Shown piece by piece: positions 12,001 through 26,338 of a stretch of DNA of 64,000 bases. A program made the translations under genes and the position numbers. A model generated the notes under the pieces. It did not search any database. It had not been told where the DNA came from and worked only from the letters and a program-made list of their open reading frames with translations. Origin of the DNA: Pipra filicauda (Eukaryota; Chordata; Aves; Passeriformes; Pipridae); assembly GCF_003945595.2 (NCBI RefSeq), contig NW_024103862.1, forward strand, positions 434,001 through 498,000, in the 5' to 3' direction. Every line of letters starts with the position of its first letter. Position 1 is the first letter of the stretch.

Positions 12001-13967
12001 TGTAAAATTTAGCACATGAATAAGGACTGAAGCTGTAAATAATCAGCCTTTCTAGGCAGAGAGTTGTTATGTATTGTATTTGTACAGTAAACATCCTATC
12101 TGTTCTTTGTGGTTGAATATAATGCAATAATGTGCACACATAGAGTCATAATTACAGCCTGAATTACTAACTTCCATTCCCCTTAAAGAAGGGAAAGTTC
12201 ACATTTTCAGATCTGAATCACAAGCGTGAAGGTTCTAAATCAATATTTAACATCATCTGATTTTTTTTCTGTCTTTGCCTTAAACAAATCAAAAATTTGA
12301 CTTTTTATTTTTTTTTCTCCAAAGTATCATCACAGAAAACATATTGTCAGTATCTTTCACTGGGCTGTTTCCATCCAGTAGCTTTTACTATTGTTGTTCT
12401 GCAACTTTGGCAGCTCATGGAAACTTCTTTCACAATGTTCTTAGAAAGGCTTTTGCTTTTGAAATTGTCTTTCATTTTTTCCCAGGTGCTCATGGCAGAT
12501 AGCATGGGGTTAAGGCAAGCCTGAAAAGTGCACACTCTTCAACAAAAACATGTTTGAGCTAGCTTTCTGCTCTTCATTTCACTGCCATATTTGGAGGTGC
12601 TGCATTGGTTTTGACAGCATTGACACCAGTCCGTCTGAGACAAGAGCCTGCTTCATTGCCTTGCATATTCACAGACAAAAAATGCATGGATCCCTATATT
12701 CAATAAAATATTGATAGCTTTTTTTCTGCTTTCAAAAGGCAATAACAAAATGGTGACACAAAAGAATTCCCCAGTTCCAACATGTTCCGTGCTTAAAATG
12801 TATTATTAAAAACCACAGAAACCAAATGACCGCATGACATTTTAGTTCAAGAAGGATGTCCACAAGTGTTTAATAAAAAGGTAAGATTACAGAATTTGGC
12901 TCACAGTCATGGGACAAAATTCAAATCAATATTACATGATCTAATGGAAACCAAAATCACTATCATTAAGAGAAATAGCCTCCTTTAAAATGTGAAAATA
13001 GTTTCTGGAATACTAGACAAGGCAAGAAACCACTACACATTGCTAATATCAGCTTTTTGGATTACAGATTTTGTCTGTTGCCTGGAAAGCTAATCTTTTA
13101 ATGGAAGCTTTGTTTTCATTTTTACAATGGAAAACTTGTTAAAGAAATTAAGTTTTTATTAGCGTTTAGAAGTGAAGGTTATATTTATAAGCTTGAATTA
13201 TTTTTAATATTTCTTCTAATGTATTATTTCCTTATTGTTTATGTACTTCAAATAGCATAAGTAAAACCTTACAGTCTTGCAATGTGTGTCTCTCTCTTAA
13301 GTTTGGTAGGCAAGCACCGATCCCAATTTATCTCTACCTTTCTATCTCTGCAAAGTTTTAGTCTGATCTGAATGAAGCTATTTGGGATAGAAATCACAAT
13401 GGTCTTTATGTTTCCGGCTTACAAGACAAAAAGATCTAATACATTTTCTCTCCCCCAAAACACCCTTGAAGTCTCCTGATACTTTGAATATTGCTCGCTC
13501 CTTCAGATATATTCTTGTGCACTGCCTTTGGAAAAGTTTCTCCTGGTAGGAGAGATCCAGCTAGGACCATGGTTGTCATACCCCCCTCTGTTCCTCCAAA
13601 AGATGTCCTTGGTTTGCTGATGTCATCAGTCTTCTAGAACTTGATATAACCTGTGATTTATAACCTGTGAACTGCTTGTCTGAAATTTGTGCCAGTGTTT
13701 AAAAATAAAGCCATATGCTCCCCATCATTATTTAGATGGATGCAAGCAGTATAAGGAAGAGAAGATTGTAAATCTATGGAAAGGCACATGATACCTCTAT
13801 AAATCAGTGACAGTCTGTGGCAGACTCCCAAAACTGTTACTTCCTGGTACCTTCTCTGTAGTAATTTGTTACCTTTAATATTGGAAATGTGGATACCAGG
13901 ATACTTGTGGCTGATTCAGAATACCAAATGTATTCAGTGGACAAATTCCAGCAGCAATAAGATTCAT
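9021..13967. other. AT-rich single-copy DNA, nothing recognised
   Basis: No gene or repeat family was recognised over about 4.9 kb. Slightly GC-richer stretches near 10260-10480 and 10860-11060 hold only short open frames without family features. Confidence 0.5.
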
Positions 13968-14072
13968 GCGGTGCTTTAGAACACCATTAATTAAATCTCA
14001 CAGCATCTCAGGGAAGTAGGAGGCAATATCTTCAGTTAGCACATGGGAAACCTCCAGAAAAAGGTCAGTGGC
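13968..14072 (-). mobile_element. MIR-type SINE remnant, minus strand
   Basis: Read on the plus strand it follows the reverse complement of MIR: 'ggtgctttagaacac', 'attaattaaatctcacagca', 'gggaagtagg' and 'catgggaaacc'. These match the order 'gcgctttac', 'atttaatcctcacaac', 'gaggtaggt' and 'gaggaaactg' of the MIR core. Divergence is high, as expected for an element older than the split of birds and mammals. Confidence 0.62.
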
Positions 14073-15203
14073 ACTCCACTGCAAAAGTCAACAAACAGTA
14101 TTTGTGTTTAAGCTTTTCTATTGGTGTCAAGTTGCTAGACTTGCCACCTTTTTAAAAAGACAGCCTTTGCTTGTCTACCTCTTCATTTGCTTCTAAACAT
14201 TTCTTCTGTACAGGCTCTAAAACCTGTGATGAAAGGACTACATAGTACCAGCTATATGCCCCAACATAAAGTCAAATTCAGTTTTGCAGGTGTATACCTA
14301 GTAACTTTCCTGATATTAATACAATTAAAGCAACTCACCAAGGTATAAATAAGAGCTATGTGCAGGCCAGTTTATTAACATAAAATGTCAGAAGTGGACA
14401 CTGGCCATTGAGATACATTTTTTTCAAATTCTTTGTGCTTCATAGTTTGCAAAGGACACAAATGCCAATTCACACTGATATAGTTTTTTACCCAAAGCAA
14501 AGGCAGTCTTTTCAAGGACAATGGCTTCAATTCTCTTCTCAGTGTATAAAGGCATAACCAGACATTTCTTATTAAGAGGAAAAGGAATTATGCAGACTGA
14601 ATATCCTATGCACCAACATTAAAATTTCTAACTGATGAGAAGAATGATGGGTGTGCTTCTATTTGTAACACAAAATGATCAGAACAAAAGTCAAAGCTGT
14701 AATGCATTCACTTACTTAAAAATGTGTATTGTTATACAAGGCAATTAAAGAGTTTCAGACTATTCTCTATGTGATCTGCCTTTCAGATGAGACCTAAAAT
14801 TGAAGCATTTGATTATGAAAGCTCAAGTGGCAGTTATCATTAGAGGTGTTAACCTCACATGTGCTCCAAATTCTAAATGAGTTGATCATATTCTCTCTTC
14901 CTAAATTCTCCATGGCTTTTATATGATAAGATATTCTTCTTTTCCATTCCTAAAAATTGTTGCAAGAGTATTACTCACACCATATGGCTACCTTGCATAT
15001 CCATTTTGCTAGCGAATGAAGTGAGTAACCTTTCTATGTAGCCTATAAATTCTTTTAAGGAAATACGCCATTTGATATGCATAATATGTTCTTCCCATCT
15101 ACCTTGACAGAGAAGTCATTAAATAAGAAATAACTTTTATCTATGCATTGATAGGAATAAAGCCCTAACTTTTGACTGGGAGGAGATTCCAGCAGTTTCA
15201 CTG
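14073..15203. other. AT-rich single-copy DNA, nothing recognised
   Basis: Nothing beyond base composition; no exon or repeat family recognised. Confidence 0.55.
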
Positions 15204-15284
15204 CTAGTACTACTAGTACTACTAGTACTACTACTACAACCACCACTACTATTATTATTATTAATTATTATTATTATATTTTTA
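15204..15284. repeat. Compound (TAC)n / (TTA)n microsatellite
   Basis: Three copies of a 9-bp unit (agtactact) are followed by (act)n with an interrupted 'acaaccaccact' and then (att)n runs broken by 'aatt'. The change of unit along the tract indicates successive slippage stages. A 63-codon minus-strand open frame across it is a repeat artefact (V-rich). Confidence 0.95.
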
Positions 15285-18200
15285 TTTTAGAGAATAATTA
15301 AAAATATGAATACGGTTATCTGAATCAAATCAGATATCAATGTACAGTTGCTAGGATCTGAATATAGACACCTAAAAGCTTAATCAAAAATTTTAAAATA
15401 TTTTTTCCAGGCAGTCTCTTATTGAGGAAAGGTTCCCCTTCAGGTGCACCAAAAAATCACCACACTCCCTTCAGGTTTCACAAAATTCAGCTGCATTGAC
15501 TCTCAGAAATTTGACAATTTGTGCGCTCTCGGTACTCTTGGTAATTTAAGAATTTTGTGATGGTGTAGTAATCATGTACCAATATTGCTTTCCAACTTTC
15601 TATTAATCATTATACGTACTCACCAAAACTGCACAGCAGCTGAGGTGGGACCTGGTTTTGCATATTTGTACTGTATCTAGCATATTGAAGCAAAATAAAT
15701 ATTTGTAAGATAGGGAAAAGGGTAAAATAATAACAGAAACAATCTTTTTGGCTTCATTAGCTAATATTAGCTTCAAAGATTTCAAGAAGTAACAAATAAT
15801 CAACACATCTGTAAAACACAGGTTTTAATTTGCTTATGATTTAAAAATCAACATAGTTTTAGTTACTGTATATTGTTTGATGCATGTAAACATAATCATT
15901 GATTTGATTATCATTAGTGGCAGAAAGAGAAGTGTCTCTGTCCTGTTACAAATGTACAGAATTTAGTGGTGACTAGTGGCATTTATAAAACTGCTGTTTT
16001 GTCAGATCCCATGTTAGTTTTTTCTTTTAAATCACAACAGTGTTTTTATCCATAAAGTTCACTTGGAATAGCTTTGCTACTGAAAACCTGACTGTGAGAA
16101 AAAGCACACAGTAAGACAAAAAGAAGAAAGAAATAGAATTTTAATAAACATTTATTCCCAGGAGAACATGTATGTACTGTAAATATACCACAGTGGTATC
16201 AAAGCAACATTTCTTTTGAACTGAAGAATGCAAATTAAGTTTACCTTAGTTCCATATAATTTGCTGCTTTTAATCCTAATAATATATTATTTTCAAAGGA
16301 AAGCTAGATGTACTCTACCCTTGTTTTCTACCTGAAAACTGGGTCTTACTAACAATTCCAAACTTCCTAGCTGTCAACATTTTTGCAAGGTCTGAAATGC
16401 ACTTTCAAGTTTATTATAAAGTTAACCTGAAAAAATAATCTTCTCTGAATAGAGTTAACTTTTGATCATTTGTGATTGATGATATTTTTCAACAGCCTCT
16501 GCCATGCTCTGCCCTCCAATAATACATACAAGGAGCTGTATTTGTAGTCCAGTGGAGATGTATTTGAGTATCTTAGTGCCAAACTTGGCTACTAGTTCAA
16601 CATGTTTAAATGTTCTCAGTGTGCAACTTCAGTGATATTCAGGTGCTGTGGTGACAGCAGTATTTAAAAACTCATTCAGGTGCTCCTTCTGGTGTCAGTC
16701 AGATCATTTTAATTACTGCTGGCTGGAGCAGGGTCAAGCCCATGTTACATACAGAAACAAATTCCTCCCCAAGAGTCAGCTTGTCTGCCTAGTTTATATT
16801 TGTTATCACCTTGGTACTTTCCTTTATAGGTGCTTAACTGTTACTTTCCTCCACAGGTCCATCAATTTTCAGTTTCATCATTTTGCATTACAAGGGATAA
16901 TCATCACTTGTGGGTCCCTCTAAATTATTTAAATGATTGTGGGTTTTTTTTTTTTTTTAGTTCTTTCTAATAGTTATATAAGATGCTTATACTGTAGAAA
17001 AATTGAGTTTGAAGTTGATAATTTTTCAACTTTTTACACTAGGAAAAATTTAAGATTACTCTTGACTCTGCTTTGTGAATATGGGAAAAATGTGGTCTAT
17101 CAAGAGGGGTCTCTTGAAAGCTAATTTATGTGTATTTTCAGAGAGGAAGAGCTATGGTCCATCAGTGGAAGATGTGAAGCCCATGGACGAGTTGAGTAGT
17201 TAGTAAAAGACCATTAAATATGAGGATTCAGGGAAAATTACTCTGAGCATTCATGTGTATCTATTAAATCATAAGACCAGCTCTTGGATCCCAGTTCAAG
17301 GATGAAGAGAATGACTTCCTTCTTTTCAGAGCTGTCATAAGTTCTCATAGCTTGTTTTTGCTGATGGAATAGGTCCCCTGGGGTTTTGCATTTTCACAGA
17401 AGATATACTTGTGTAAGCCCCAACACCTTTTGTGCACCCCTACATACATAATTTGTATGTAGTGATGTTCACACAATTTTGCAGCAGACAGAATGCCAGT
17501 AACTGTTAAGAAATACCTAGTCAAGTTGTTGACTATTATTTACTCCATTCCCTTTATAACACTGTATATTTTAAAAATGTTAGTCTGGAGTTTATCTCAC
17601 CTCATTTTACCATTCTAAAAGTTAACTTAGCTAATTGCCCATGCTCCCTCTATTGTCAGTGGAGAAAAAAATAGATATCTTCTGATCATAGTCCATCAGC
17701 TGTCTCCAACTGCTATTTTGGCATGGAGTGATTCATCCTCTTGAAATGCTTCCTACTTTTCACTGACTGTAGAAGAAGACTAGGTGCTTAACTCTTAGAT
17801 GGTCAAGATGGATAATGACAGAAGAGATAAATCTAGTCTATTATTTTCCATGGCTGGTAGTCTAGAAGAAATATGCTTTAAATCAAGCTTAGCCTCAGCT
17901 CTTCCTCTCAGGTAAATTCCTGAGACATTTATATAGCAGGTAAACAGGCAGTAGGAATCAAGAGCTTTGGATTTTTTATGGAAGTTGTAAGTGGATAAAA
18001 CTTTTCTGGCATTACTTTAGAAAGATTACCCCCTAGACAATCTCTCATACTACTGTCAACAGAGAAAACAAGTTAAAAGCTTGAGTTAAATGGTTTGTAT
18101 ATAACACATTGTCCTCTTGAATAACAGAGCTTGAATCCATTTGAATCAACAATACTGTCTGTCATAAGAAACTACAGATTTCAATATCAAAACCTCTTGA

Positions 18201-18659
18201 ATAGAAGCCATTACTCTTTTTTTAAATAAAAAGTATCTCATTTCTGCTCTTAGCAGCAGAAGTCCTACTGTTAACTTTGCATTTACTTAACATGCCCTTT
18301 CTGTGGATAGTTTTTTGCAACAGTCTACTTCAGTAGCTGTGGCTAAGCAGCATCTCTTACTAGATGATTCAGTAAGACTAGAGGGGAGAGAACCCTAGAC
18401 ATTGCATATAGTTCCAGTTCTGTCGCATGTGCAAACTTCCTTTAGGTGTCACTTCAGGACATGACACCTTGTGGTACTGTAGTTGAGATATTTTGCTCTC
18501 ATATGGCTTATTTTACATGTAGGAATTCAACAGGGAACAGACTGGGAGGAGAAAAAGAAAAAAAGGAGTTCCTGTCAATTCCAGTAAATGCAAAAGAAAT
18601 ATTGCTGTTAAATCAGAAGTAACTGCTGCTAAAGCGAGACTGCAACTATTTGCCTTTGT
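15285..18659. other. AT-rich single-copy DNA, nothing recognised
   Basis: No gene or repeat family recognised. A run of 15 T at about 16944-16958 is the only simple repeat of note. Confidence 0.5.
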
Positions 18660-19760
18660 CTCCCTATGTGTTTTGGTCTACAGCCGTTAATAGCTTCGAC
18701 TCCATGAAGCAGTAGCAAAGGGGAGTGTGTCAGAGCAGCAGGCCAAAATTAAATTACAGCAACCTTGCGCTTCACATTAAAATCTCCACTAAGCAATGGA
18801 GGCTTGTAATCATCCGGATTTTCCTTAAAGACAATGGCCCTCCATGCAACTGGCTACACTCAGTTAATTCATGCTGTCAGCTTCCTTTATTGACTGTGGG
18901 GAATGCAGTATTGATTCTTGAACTCAAAAGCAGCACAAAGAGCCACTAGTGCATGGTCAAAATGCAGCAATAAAGAGCTGGCAGCTTGAGAAAGGCAGCC
19001 ATTCCGTTGCACAAACAAGGTCAATTAGAGGACAGTGCAGCATAATATACATAGCATTAGCAGTCCTCTTGAACCATGATGAGACCATGCTGGGAAGATG
19101 ACAATAAATAAAATAGGTTTTAATGCAGAGTAAACACAAAAGCATTTAATGTAATTTAATTTAAAACATTGCATCCCTTTAAAAGTATCATCAATTAAAG
19201 AATACTTATCTTCAAAGACTATTCTTTTCAGGTAAATCCCTCTATAAACTAATTATGTACATATGTAGAATTGAAAGGGAATGTATTGTATAATAAATGG
19301 TTAATTCTTAAATTACAGCCATGTGATATTATGTCTGTCTGTGTAATCTCTTACTTTTTATTAATACAAATCTTTCAGTGTCATTTGAGTGTAATAATAG
19401 GACAAAAGCATAGCTGCATTTTTAGTTCGGAAGTTTAAAAAAGCTTACATAAGGTCCTTATGTCCTTACTTAAGGTCTTGAAATTATTATCTCTTTTATA
19501 TGAGAGAATTCTTCTTACTATTATGCCAGCTCAGAATTAATTACAAATGTAATATACATCATTCTGCTAACACATAAAATATGCTAAGGGAATTAGGCTC
19601 TTAAAATAGCTAATGGGCCTCGGATAGGCAGCTGATAAACCTACATCATACAAAGAAGTTGAAAAAGTTTCAAAACTACTTAATTGTTTAGACAGCAATA
19701 GAAGCATTTGTTTCAAAGCCGTGTTAAATAATGAATGCACTAAAAGCAAACAGAGGAGTT
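18660..19760. promoter_or_regulatory. Candidate conserved non-coding block
   Basis: This is inference. The stretch carries no repeat and no coding signature but is rich in words typical of developmental enhancers: TAAT cores (taatcatccggatt, ttaattcatg, caattagagg, taattaca), an ETS-type ccggat near 18812, and purine-poor spacers with little low-complexity DNA. It is clearly different in texture from the neighbouring T-rich sequence. A multi-species alignment would settle it. Confidence 0.25.
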
Positions 19761-22700
19761 ATGTTTACAGCTCTGATTTATCTGTACAGTCTTACAAATT
19801 TTTTGGAGAGTACAAGAACCTTTCCTCACTTTCTTGATCATTTTGAAGTATTCCCATCAACTTTGAGTGTACTTAACATCGGTTAAAACTAGGAGTAATT
19901 GGATTTAGACCTGTGATGAAGGTTGAGTATGAAGTTGTCATCATCATCTGTGTCAAATCTCACCTAATATGTAGAACTATATCTTGTACTTACACAATGC
20001 AATAACTGTATATTCTACATGTAGCATGTTTAAAATCTTTGAGGAGGGCTAGAAATAGCAAGGTTTTACTTGCAAAACAAATGAGTCTTCCAAACTGTTT
20101 TGCAATAAGTTCCTTCCTACGTTATCAATGGAATCAGTAAGAGCTCTTTCCCTCTGAGAGTAAAAGAAATTCCCTCTGGACTGACTGGCAATATGGGAAC
20201 TTTTTTAATTTATTTAGTAGAATAATGAGTAGAATGTTGCTTGTATTTCATTCTCGAGCTGAGACATTACAGAGTAAAAATCATTATTAGGTAAATAAAT
20301 GCATCCAGCAAACTGTGCCTGATTAGCTCTTAGCTCTCTTCTCCTTAGCTAAGGATAAGCATATTTTTGTTTCTCCTTAGTCCCTTTTCTCTTCAAGGAA
20401 TTGGACTTGTTTGACATTCACTCCTTTTCTGCAAGACAAGTTGGACTAATAATGTAATTAAAATCATTGTTTTTAATAAGAGTTTTTGAAGAGTGACTGT
20501 TTGGAAAATTTTTTGAATCTGTTAGAAGTCAACTTTAAGTGAAATCTGAGTGCTCTGGAGGAAAATCAGATAATCTACCTGTATATCTCCCAAGCTAAAG
20601 TAAAATAATAGTTGTAACAAGATTTGTAGGAAGTGGTAGCATTTTTAGTTTGGTTTTTCATTATACATACTTTTTATTGATTTCTTCTTGTATTACTCAA
20701 GACTTATAGAGACCAAATAAATTTTGCTTGGGGCACTTCAGTAATTTTGTAAAGATATTTCTCCTTTGTTTCTTGACTTTGAAACTGCAAAATATTTTAT
20801 CCCAAGAGCAGAGGGAAGCAGAGTGCTTCTATGAGTTCCTCGGTATTTAGGAAAAGCATGTAGGACAGTGTGTCTTGCTTCCTCATACATGGCCGTCATG
20901 TCTTAGTGACAGCAAAATATTTCTTTCTTCCTTTCTTCATTTCTATTTTGCTCATAATTTTTATCCCAATGTCCCATAAAGATCTACAAGTATATCATGG
21001 ATCATAATTACCTCTGAAACATGCACTAGGTGACTTCTGACTTTGAGTGAGTTGCTGCTGGAGGTTTACTTTTAACTCGTATAGGGATGTAGCTGCGTTA
21101 AGAAGTCACTAGTGTTCAGATATCTCGATTCACAAAAATTACACTAATGATGATATTAATGTTTTCAAACACTTCCTTTTCTTCCCAACACCACTAAATG
21201 GCAATTCCCTTCAGAAATGAACTTCCTACCTTCATCTTGTTTTGGTCACATGAGGGATATCTTCTGAAAAGCAGCAGGTGTTCCACTGTTGATTCTGTAT
21301 TAACTCCTTGCTAGCTTATTCTGGAGGGAGATAGGTACTTTTTTTACTTTTATTTTCAAAATAGGCCTCAGTCTTATGTCTTTGGATTCAAAAAAGTTTG
21401 TGTTCTCTAAATAGGCTGGGTAGGAGTAGAGAGAGAAATGCAGAGAGATTGAAAGTGGAGACTTACCACAACAAATTTTGCACCTCCCAGCAGATATATG
21501 TAAAGGAGAGGAAGATGCTAAATAGTCCAACTAAGAGCTAGGAGATGACTTGGAGAAAGGCAAGTTTTACAGTAATGTGTTCCTCAGAAATTCAGAAAAC
21601 TGCAGGTTTTAACTGCAGCTCAGACTAGGAAAGTCTTTTTCCAGGTTCCTAAAGGGACGCATATGATTTGACAACATACTCCAGAGGAAATAGAGATAGG
21701 AATATAGACATAGGAAAATAGAATGAATATGAAAAGGATAGATCTGTTCTCATTTGTCATTCCTCAAAATTTCTAGAGAAGAAGTGTGGTTCTAGGTCCA
21801 GATCTTCCTACGGCTTCACTGTGAGGGGATCAAGAAGCAAGAATTTAAACAGTTCTTATTCTACTGGGCCATGCAAGAGAATTAAAAGACCAGGCAGGCC
21901 TTTTTCCCCAAATCTGTAAAGGAGGTAAAAATGGGAAGCAGAATTTGCAAAACATTGGTTCTAGATCTTACAGAAAGTGTCCAGGCTTTGAAATATGTAC
22001 AACTGTACATGCACAACAACCGGGGATGGACTTGATTGCTTATATTTTTTGTGAAACCTAAGAATGTCATGGTTGAGACTGCAAGGGGTTTAAATGTTGG
22101 GAGTCAAGAAGATAGCAAGCCCAACCCACATAAATATGTATTTAGGAATGCAGGGATATTTCAACTCCAAAGAAAATCATCATAGAATATAAATGTTTAT
22201 AAACATGTGTAAAACAAGGGGATTTCAAGAAAATATTTTATCATGAGCCAACAAGACGTGCAAGATGCACAAATGGGAGAGCTTTATGTTTGCCTTAAAA
22301 ATCTTATTTGTGGATTTTGTGCTTTCAAGAAGAGGGAAATATTTTACACTTTATAAATGAAAGTCCTAGTAGCCTATTCACCCTTAAGGAGCAGAAGAAT
22401 AGAGGATTCTGAACTTAGGGGTACACAATCTGTTTGTTATATTACGTGAAGCATGGACAGAGAACACTTTAGTGTCTCCTGTAAATGAGTTTAAAGGGTC
22501 CATGTTCTTCTCTACTTAAATACATTTGGCATCTATTTTTTGCTCAAGTGTCCTGTTTAGCTCCCCAGTGGTACTCTTGTAAAATATCTCTTAATGGCTC
22601 TTTTATTCCTGTGGGTTCTTCATAAAATCTTTTTACCTCAAAAGCCTTTATATTTTTTGTTTGTTTGTTTTTAGCTTCTGGTATGGAAACAACCAGATAT

Positions 22701-25700
22701 AAAAAAAATCTGCAGTACGTAAAACCATTTCATTAATGATAGAAATAAATCTAGTGAGAAAATATGCCTATAAGATGACGAACAAAGACATATCTTTTTA
22801 ATTTGCATACCGGTTTTTTTTGAAACTTATAATACAATTAACTCAATAATACGAAAAGAAAAATCTCGTGAAATATGTTGGTTCTTCAAAAATCAATGAA
22901 AAGAGGAAAAGATTTGTGGCTTTTTAAAATGTTTGTTCTGAACTGATGGTACAAACGGAATAAGAATGACAGCTCATTCCAAGTGACCAATCTTGGTACT
23001 CTCTTGTGTTTAAATGATGTGTTCTGAAAATATAAGTCTTATAAGCCTTACCAACTCTCAATATCCCCTCAGGGTCCTCTAAATCGCTTCTCTTTTCCTC
23101 CTTTCCCTGCCAAGAGCAATGGCTTCAATTCTAGCCTATCTAGAAATATAAAAACAAGAAAAGTGTTTTAGGAAAGAAAAATTAAAAAACACCACAATAT
23201 TCTAATTTCCGCAAATACCTCATAGAATAATCAATATTTTAAATACCAGACTAGTAGGTACAGAGATATCTTTGGATACATAACATTTTTCCACCGCTTC
23301 AGAAGAAAATTTGAAGACCAATTTCCCTGACATCTTTTCAAATGCTGAAAGTCCCAAAATTCTTTTCAAATTGCATTGTTGTTCTTTAGAAGAAAATTCT
23401 AAATATTTAAAACCATGATATCTTGAAATCTCGATGTAGTCAAGTCAATACTTTTCCATGGTTTACATTTCCTAGCAGGTACTGCACTCCACTCAGCATA
23501 GGCTTCATGAGATTATGCTTGAGTGTATAAGCAATCAGGTAATATATGCAGTTTATCTAAAGCTGGTCAAACAACAGGGTATTAAAGAGGAGTACATGTT
23601 ACAGTTCAATATAGTGATATGCCTCAGTAGTTGTTGGATGGGAAGTGAAAGAAGCAGTGCTGTTAAACCCCAAAGCACGCCTGTTATTGGACAATAATAT
23701 GTAAGTGAAATGCATTATTATGATTAAAAATAGGTCATTTCTAAAGGAAATATACTAGATGCAGACGGGAATAACAAATCATGTGTAAAAAGAAATGACC
23801 TTTAACAGAACAAAGAACAGTAAATAGAAAAGACTGCGTGAGACTTCTCTTTGCTAATAGGAGGAACAGCCCTTGTTTGCCAGGGTGGTACTGGGGAAGC
23901 TGCATGTCTCCTGCCTCCTGCCTGTTAGTTTGACTGAATCCACTTGGCTGCAATCTGCAGTGCATGTGGACTGCCCACAGAATGTGCAGGTTAGGAAGGG
24001 CATATGAAAGGACTGAATAGCTAATTGTTGCCTCTGGTTGTTTATCACTGCTGAGTCTAAAAAGAGAATGGAAGGGATTTAAAACAATGTAAGAGAGTCC
24101 AAGGCACCATCATCAACCCTATTAACAGAGATAATAAAAATGATTCATAAATGGAGCTGCGCGCATCATCCTTCAGAGAGAGGTTTAAGCAGTTGTTTTG
24201 GGGATATTCAGCCTCAGGAAGTTAAAGAAAGATAATTTTACTTCACCAAAATAGCTGAGGTTATAAACTGGCAGTGCATGTTAGGACATAAACTGAAAGT
24301 TAATTATTTTATTTTTCACAGACATTCAAAATCTAAAGTCAGATTCTCGCTTAGTGATACAGGGAATAGTAGCTACCAGTATCACCAAGAATGAAGACCT
24401 AAAGACCTTCTCCATTCCACAGCAAATTGTAAAATTCCGTATAGAAATGTTTTTAAACAAACAGAAAGCCGTAAAGCTCCAGGAAGGATTTGGTAGGAAA
24501 TGTGGAATGAGAATGTAGAATAAGAATCAGAGTAAATTTATGAAGATTTATTATTTGCTTTCAAATTAGTCTTTCATTTAACATTCAGTGAGTCAGTGTA
24601 TGAATGCTGCCTGGAACACTGAATTTAAACAAGAATTTGGTCTTAATGTAGAAATTAGTACCGTAACCAGCCACAAAATGAATGTTGACTGATCACTCCA
24701 CCACTGAATACATCTTCCTAAAGGGCTTATCTGCATATGTTTTATCTCAAAAGTTTCACAAAATACATCCTTCTCAAAATAGGGCCAGTCTGAAATCAGC
24801 ACATCAAAAATTCAGTGACATGTAACTGCTCTGAATTCTAGGCTTGGAGCTGCAATTGCGGTGCCAGTAAAGAGTCCAGAAAGTTTTTGGCAAGACCTTT
24901 CCAGTTTTGGCTCATATGCAAAACCTGTGTAACATTCTTTGACTTGAAGTGTTTAGAGAAAATGTCACATTTTTCTACAGTGGAATTTTTTTTTATATTC
25001 TTTTTGTATGAAATTACATGTATCATAATGCATTTATTCACCTGCATATATTCTAATCTGAAGGGATCTAAAGGGCTCATCTTTCATATTTTTATAATAG
25101 TCCTCCCCTCGGAAAGTAGCCTATTGTAACTATGGCATTCATTCAATACATTCCATTTTTATTTTCAATTTCGAATCATTATTTTAAAAAAATCATTAAA
25201 GAGTATTGAACTCATGAAAGCCTGTGTTTATTGTCCTGGAAGCTGATGTCCTCTAGAAAGAATGCAACCTTTGAGTTAGTAATGGTAGACCAAGGATTCA
25301 CCACAGCTGTGAACATCCTTTAGCCACATTGTGAACACTTCTGGTTTATATCTGCCCTAATCTGTCAGGTTGTGACCAAGAAAAAGGATGCCGATATTAT
25401 TAATTGTTTCTGAACTGACAACGTTATTAGAGTTGAAGAGGCCTGTTTATATGAGCCACTGAGTAGTGCATGAAACAGGGCATGAATTATCTTCAACCTT
25501 GAAACTTCCACATCAGTTTTGATTATCTGCATAAATTCAGTCCACAGTTAAATGCTCTGGTAGTTTTATTTTTCTTTCTTCTTCTGTTATATAGCTTTTC
25601 TATATTCTTGTTTCTAGGACTGAAAGCAAAAGCAGTTGGAAGTTTCCTTGTGCAAGAAACTCTCGACTCCTTCTGTGGAAATGAATTACAAAGGGTTCTT

Positions 25701-26247
25701 TAAACTATAAAAACAGACTAGAGAGACATATGTATATTGACTATTCTGCTCAACATACAAGCTCTCATATCCATTCATAACAACTAATGCCACAGAAGAT
25801 GTTGCAATTTCAAACCTACAGTTTCCTGTAGCACTGACGTAGCAAAGATGTTGACAGATGGATTTGTAACCCTGTAAGACATAAAAAAGTGAATAAAATA
25901 TCAAACGGTTAGAGGAGGTAGAACGCAATTTAATTGCCTCTATTCTAATACACAAGAGAACATTCAATAAGATTAAAATTAAAGAAAGTTAAAATATTTT
26001 TTTCACCGTTTGAATACTGGGAAATCCATTGCCACTTGATGTTACAAAGATCAAGAATTCAGCAAAATTAAGAAAGGAATCAAATTTTATAAGTAGAGCA
26101 GTCCAGTGTCAGGCTAATTAGCTATAAGCATGTGATGTAATGAGTGTTAAACTTTACACTTTGAGATAAAAGCAGTCTTGATTCTGTAATTAATTTGGAA
26201 AAGACTTAGGGTATGAGTCAGATAACTTTTATGAGCCGGCTGCAGGA
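19761..26247. other. AT-rich single-copy DNA, nothing recognised
   Basis: About 6.5 kb without a recognisable exon, RNA gene or repeat family. Short (tttg)n near 22657 and a purine-rich degenerate stretch at 21685-21740 are the only simple sequences. 25210-25510 has some enhancer-like texture but nothing I can support. Confidence 0.45.
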
Positions 26248-26338
26248 TTTTTAAATCTCCCTCTGGGTGCTAAGTGTTTCCAAACAGTATATGATAGAAG
26301 GTGGACCTGACTTTGACCCAGGATGACAATTCACATGT
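26248..26338 (+). mobile_element. Ancient CR1 (reptile-type) 3' tail
   Basis: The order 'ctccctctgggtgct', then 'tggacc', 'tgacccaggatgacaattc' and 'acatgt' follows the 3' end shared by old CR1/L3-type elements of turtles, crocodilians and birds (…ctagatggacc…tctgacccagtatggcaattcttatgtt). Divergence is high and only about 90 bp is readable. Confidence 0.6.
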
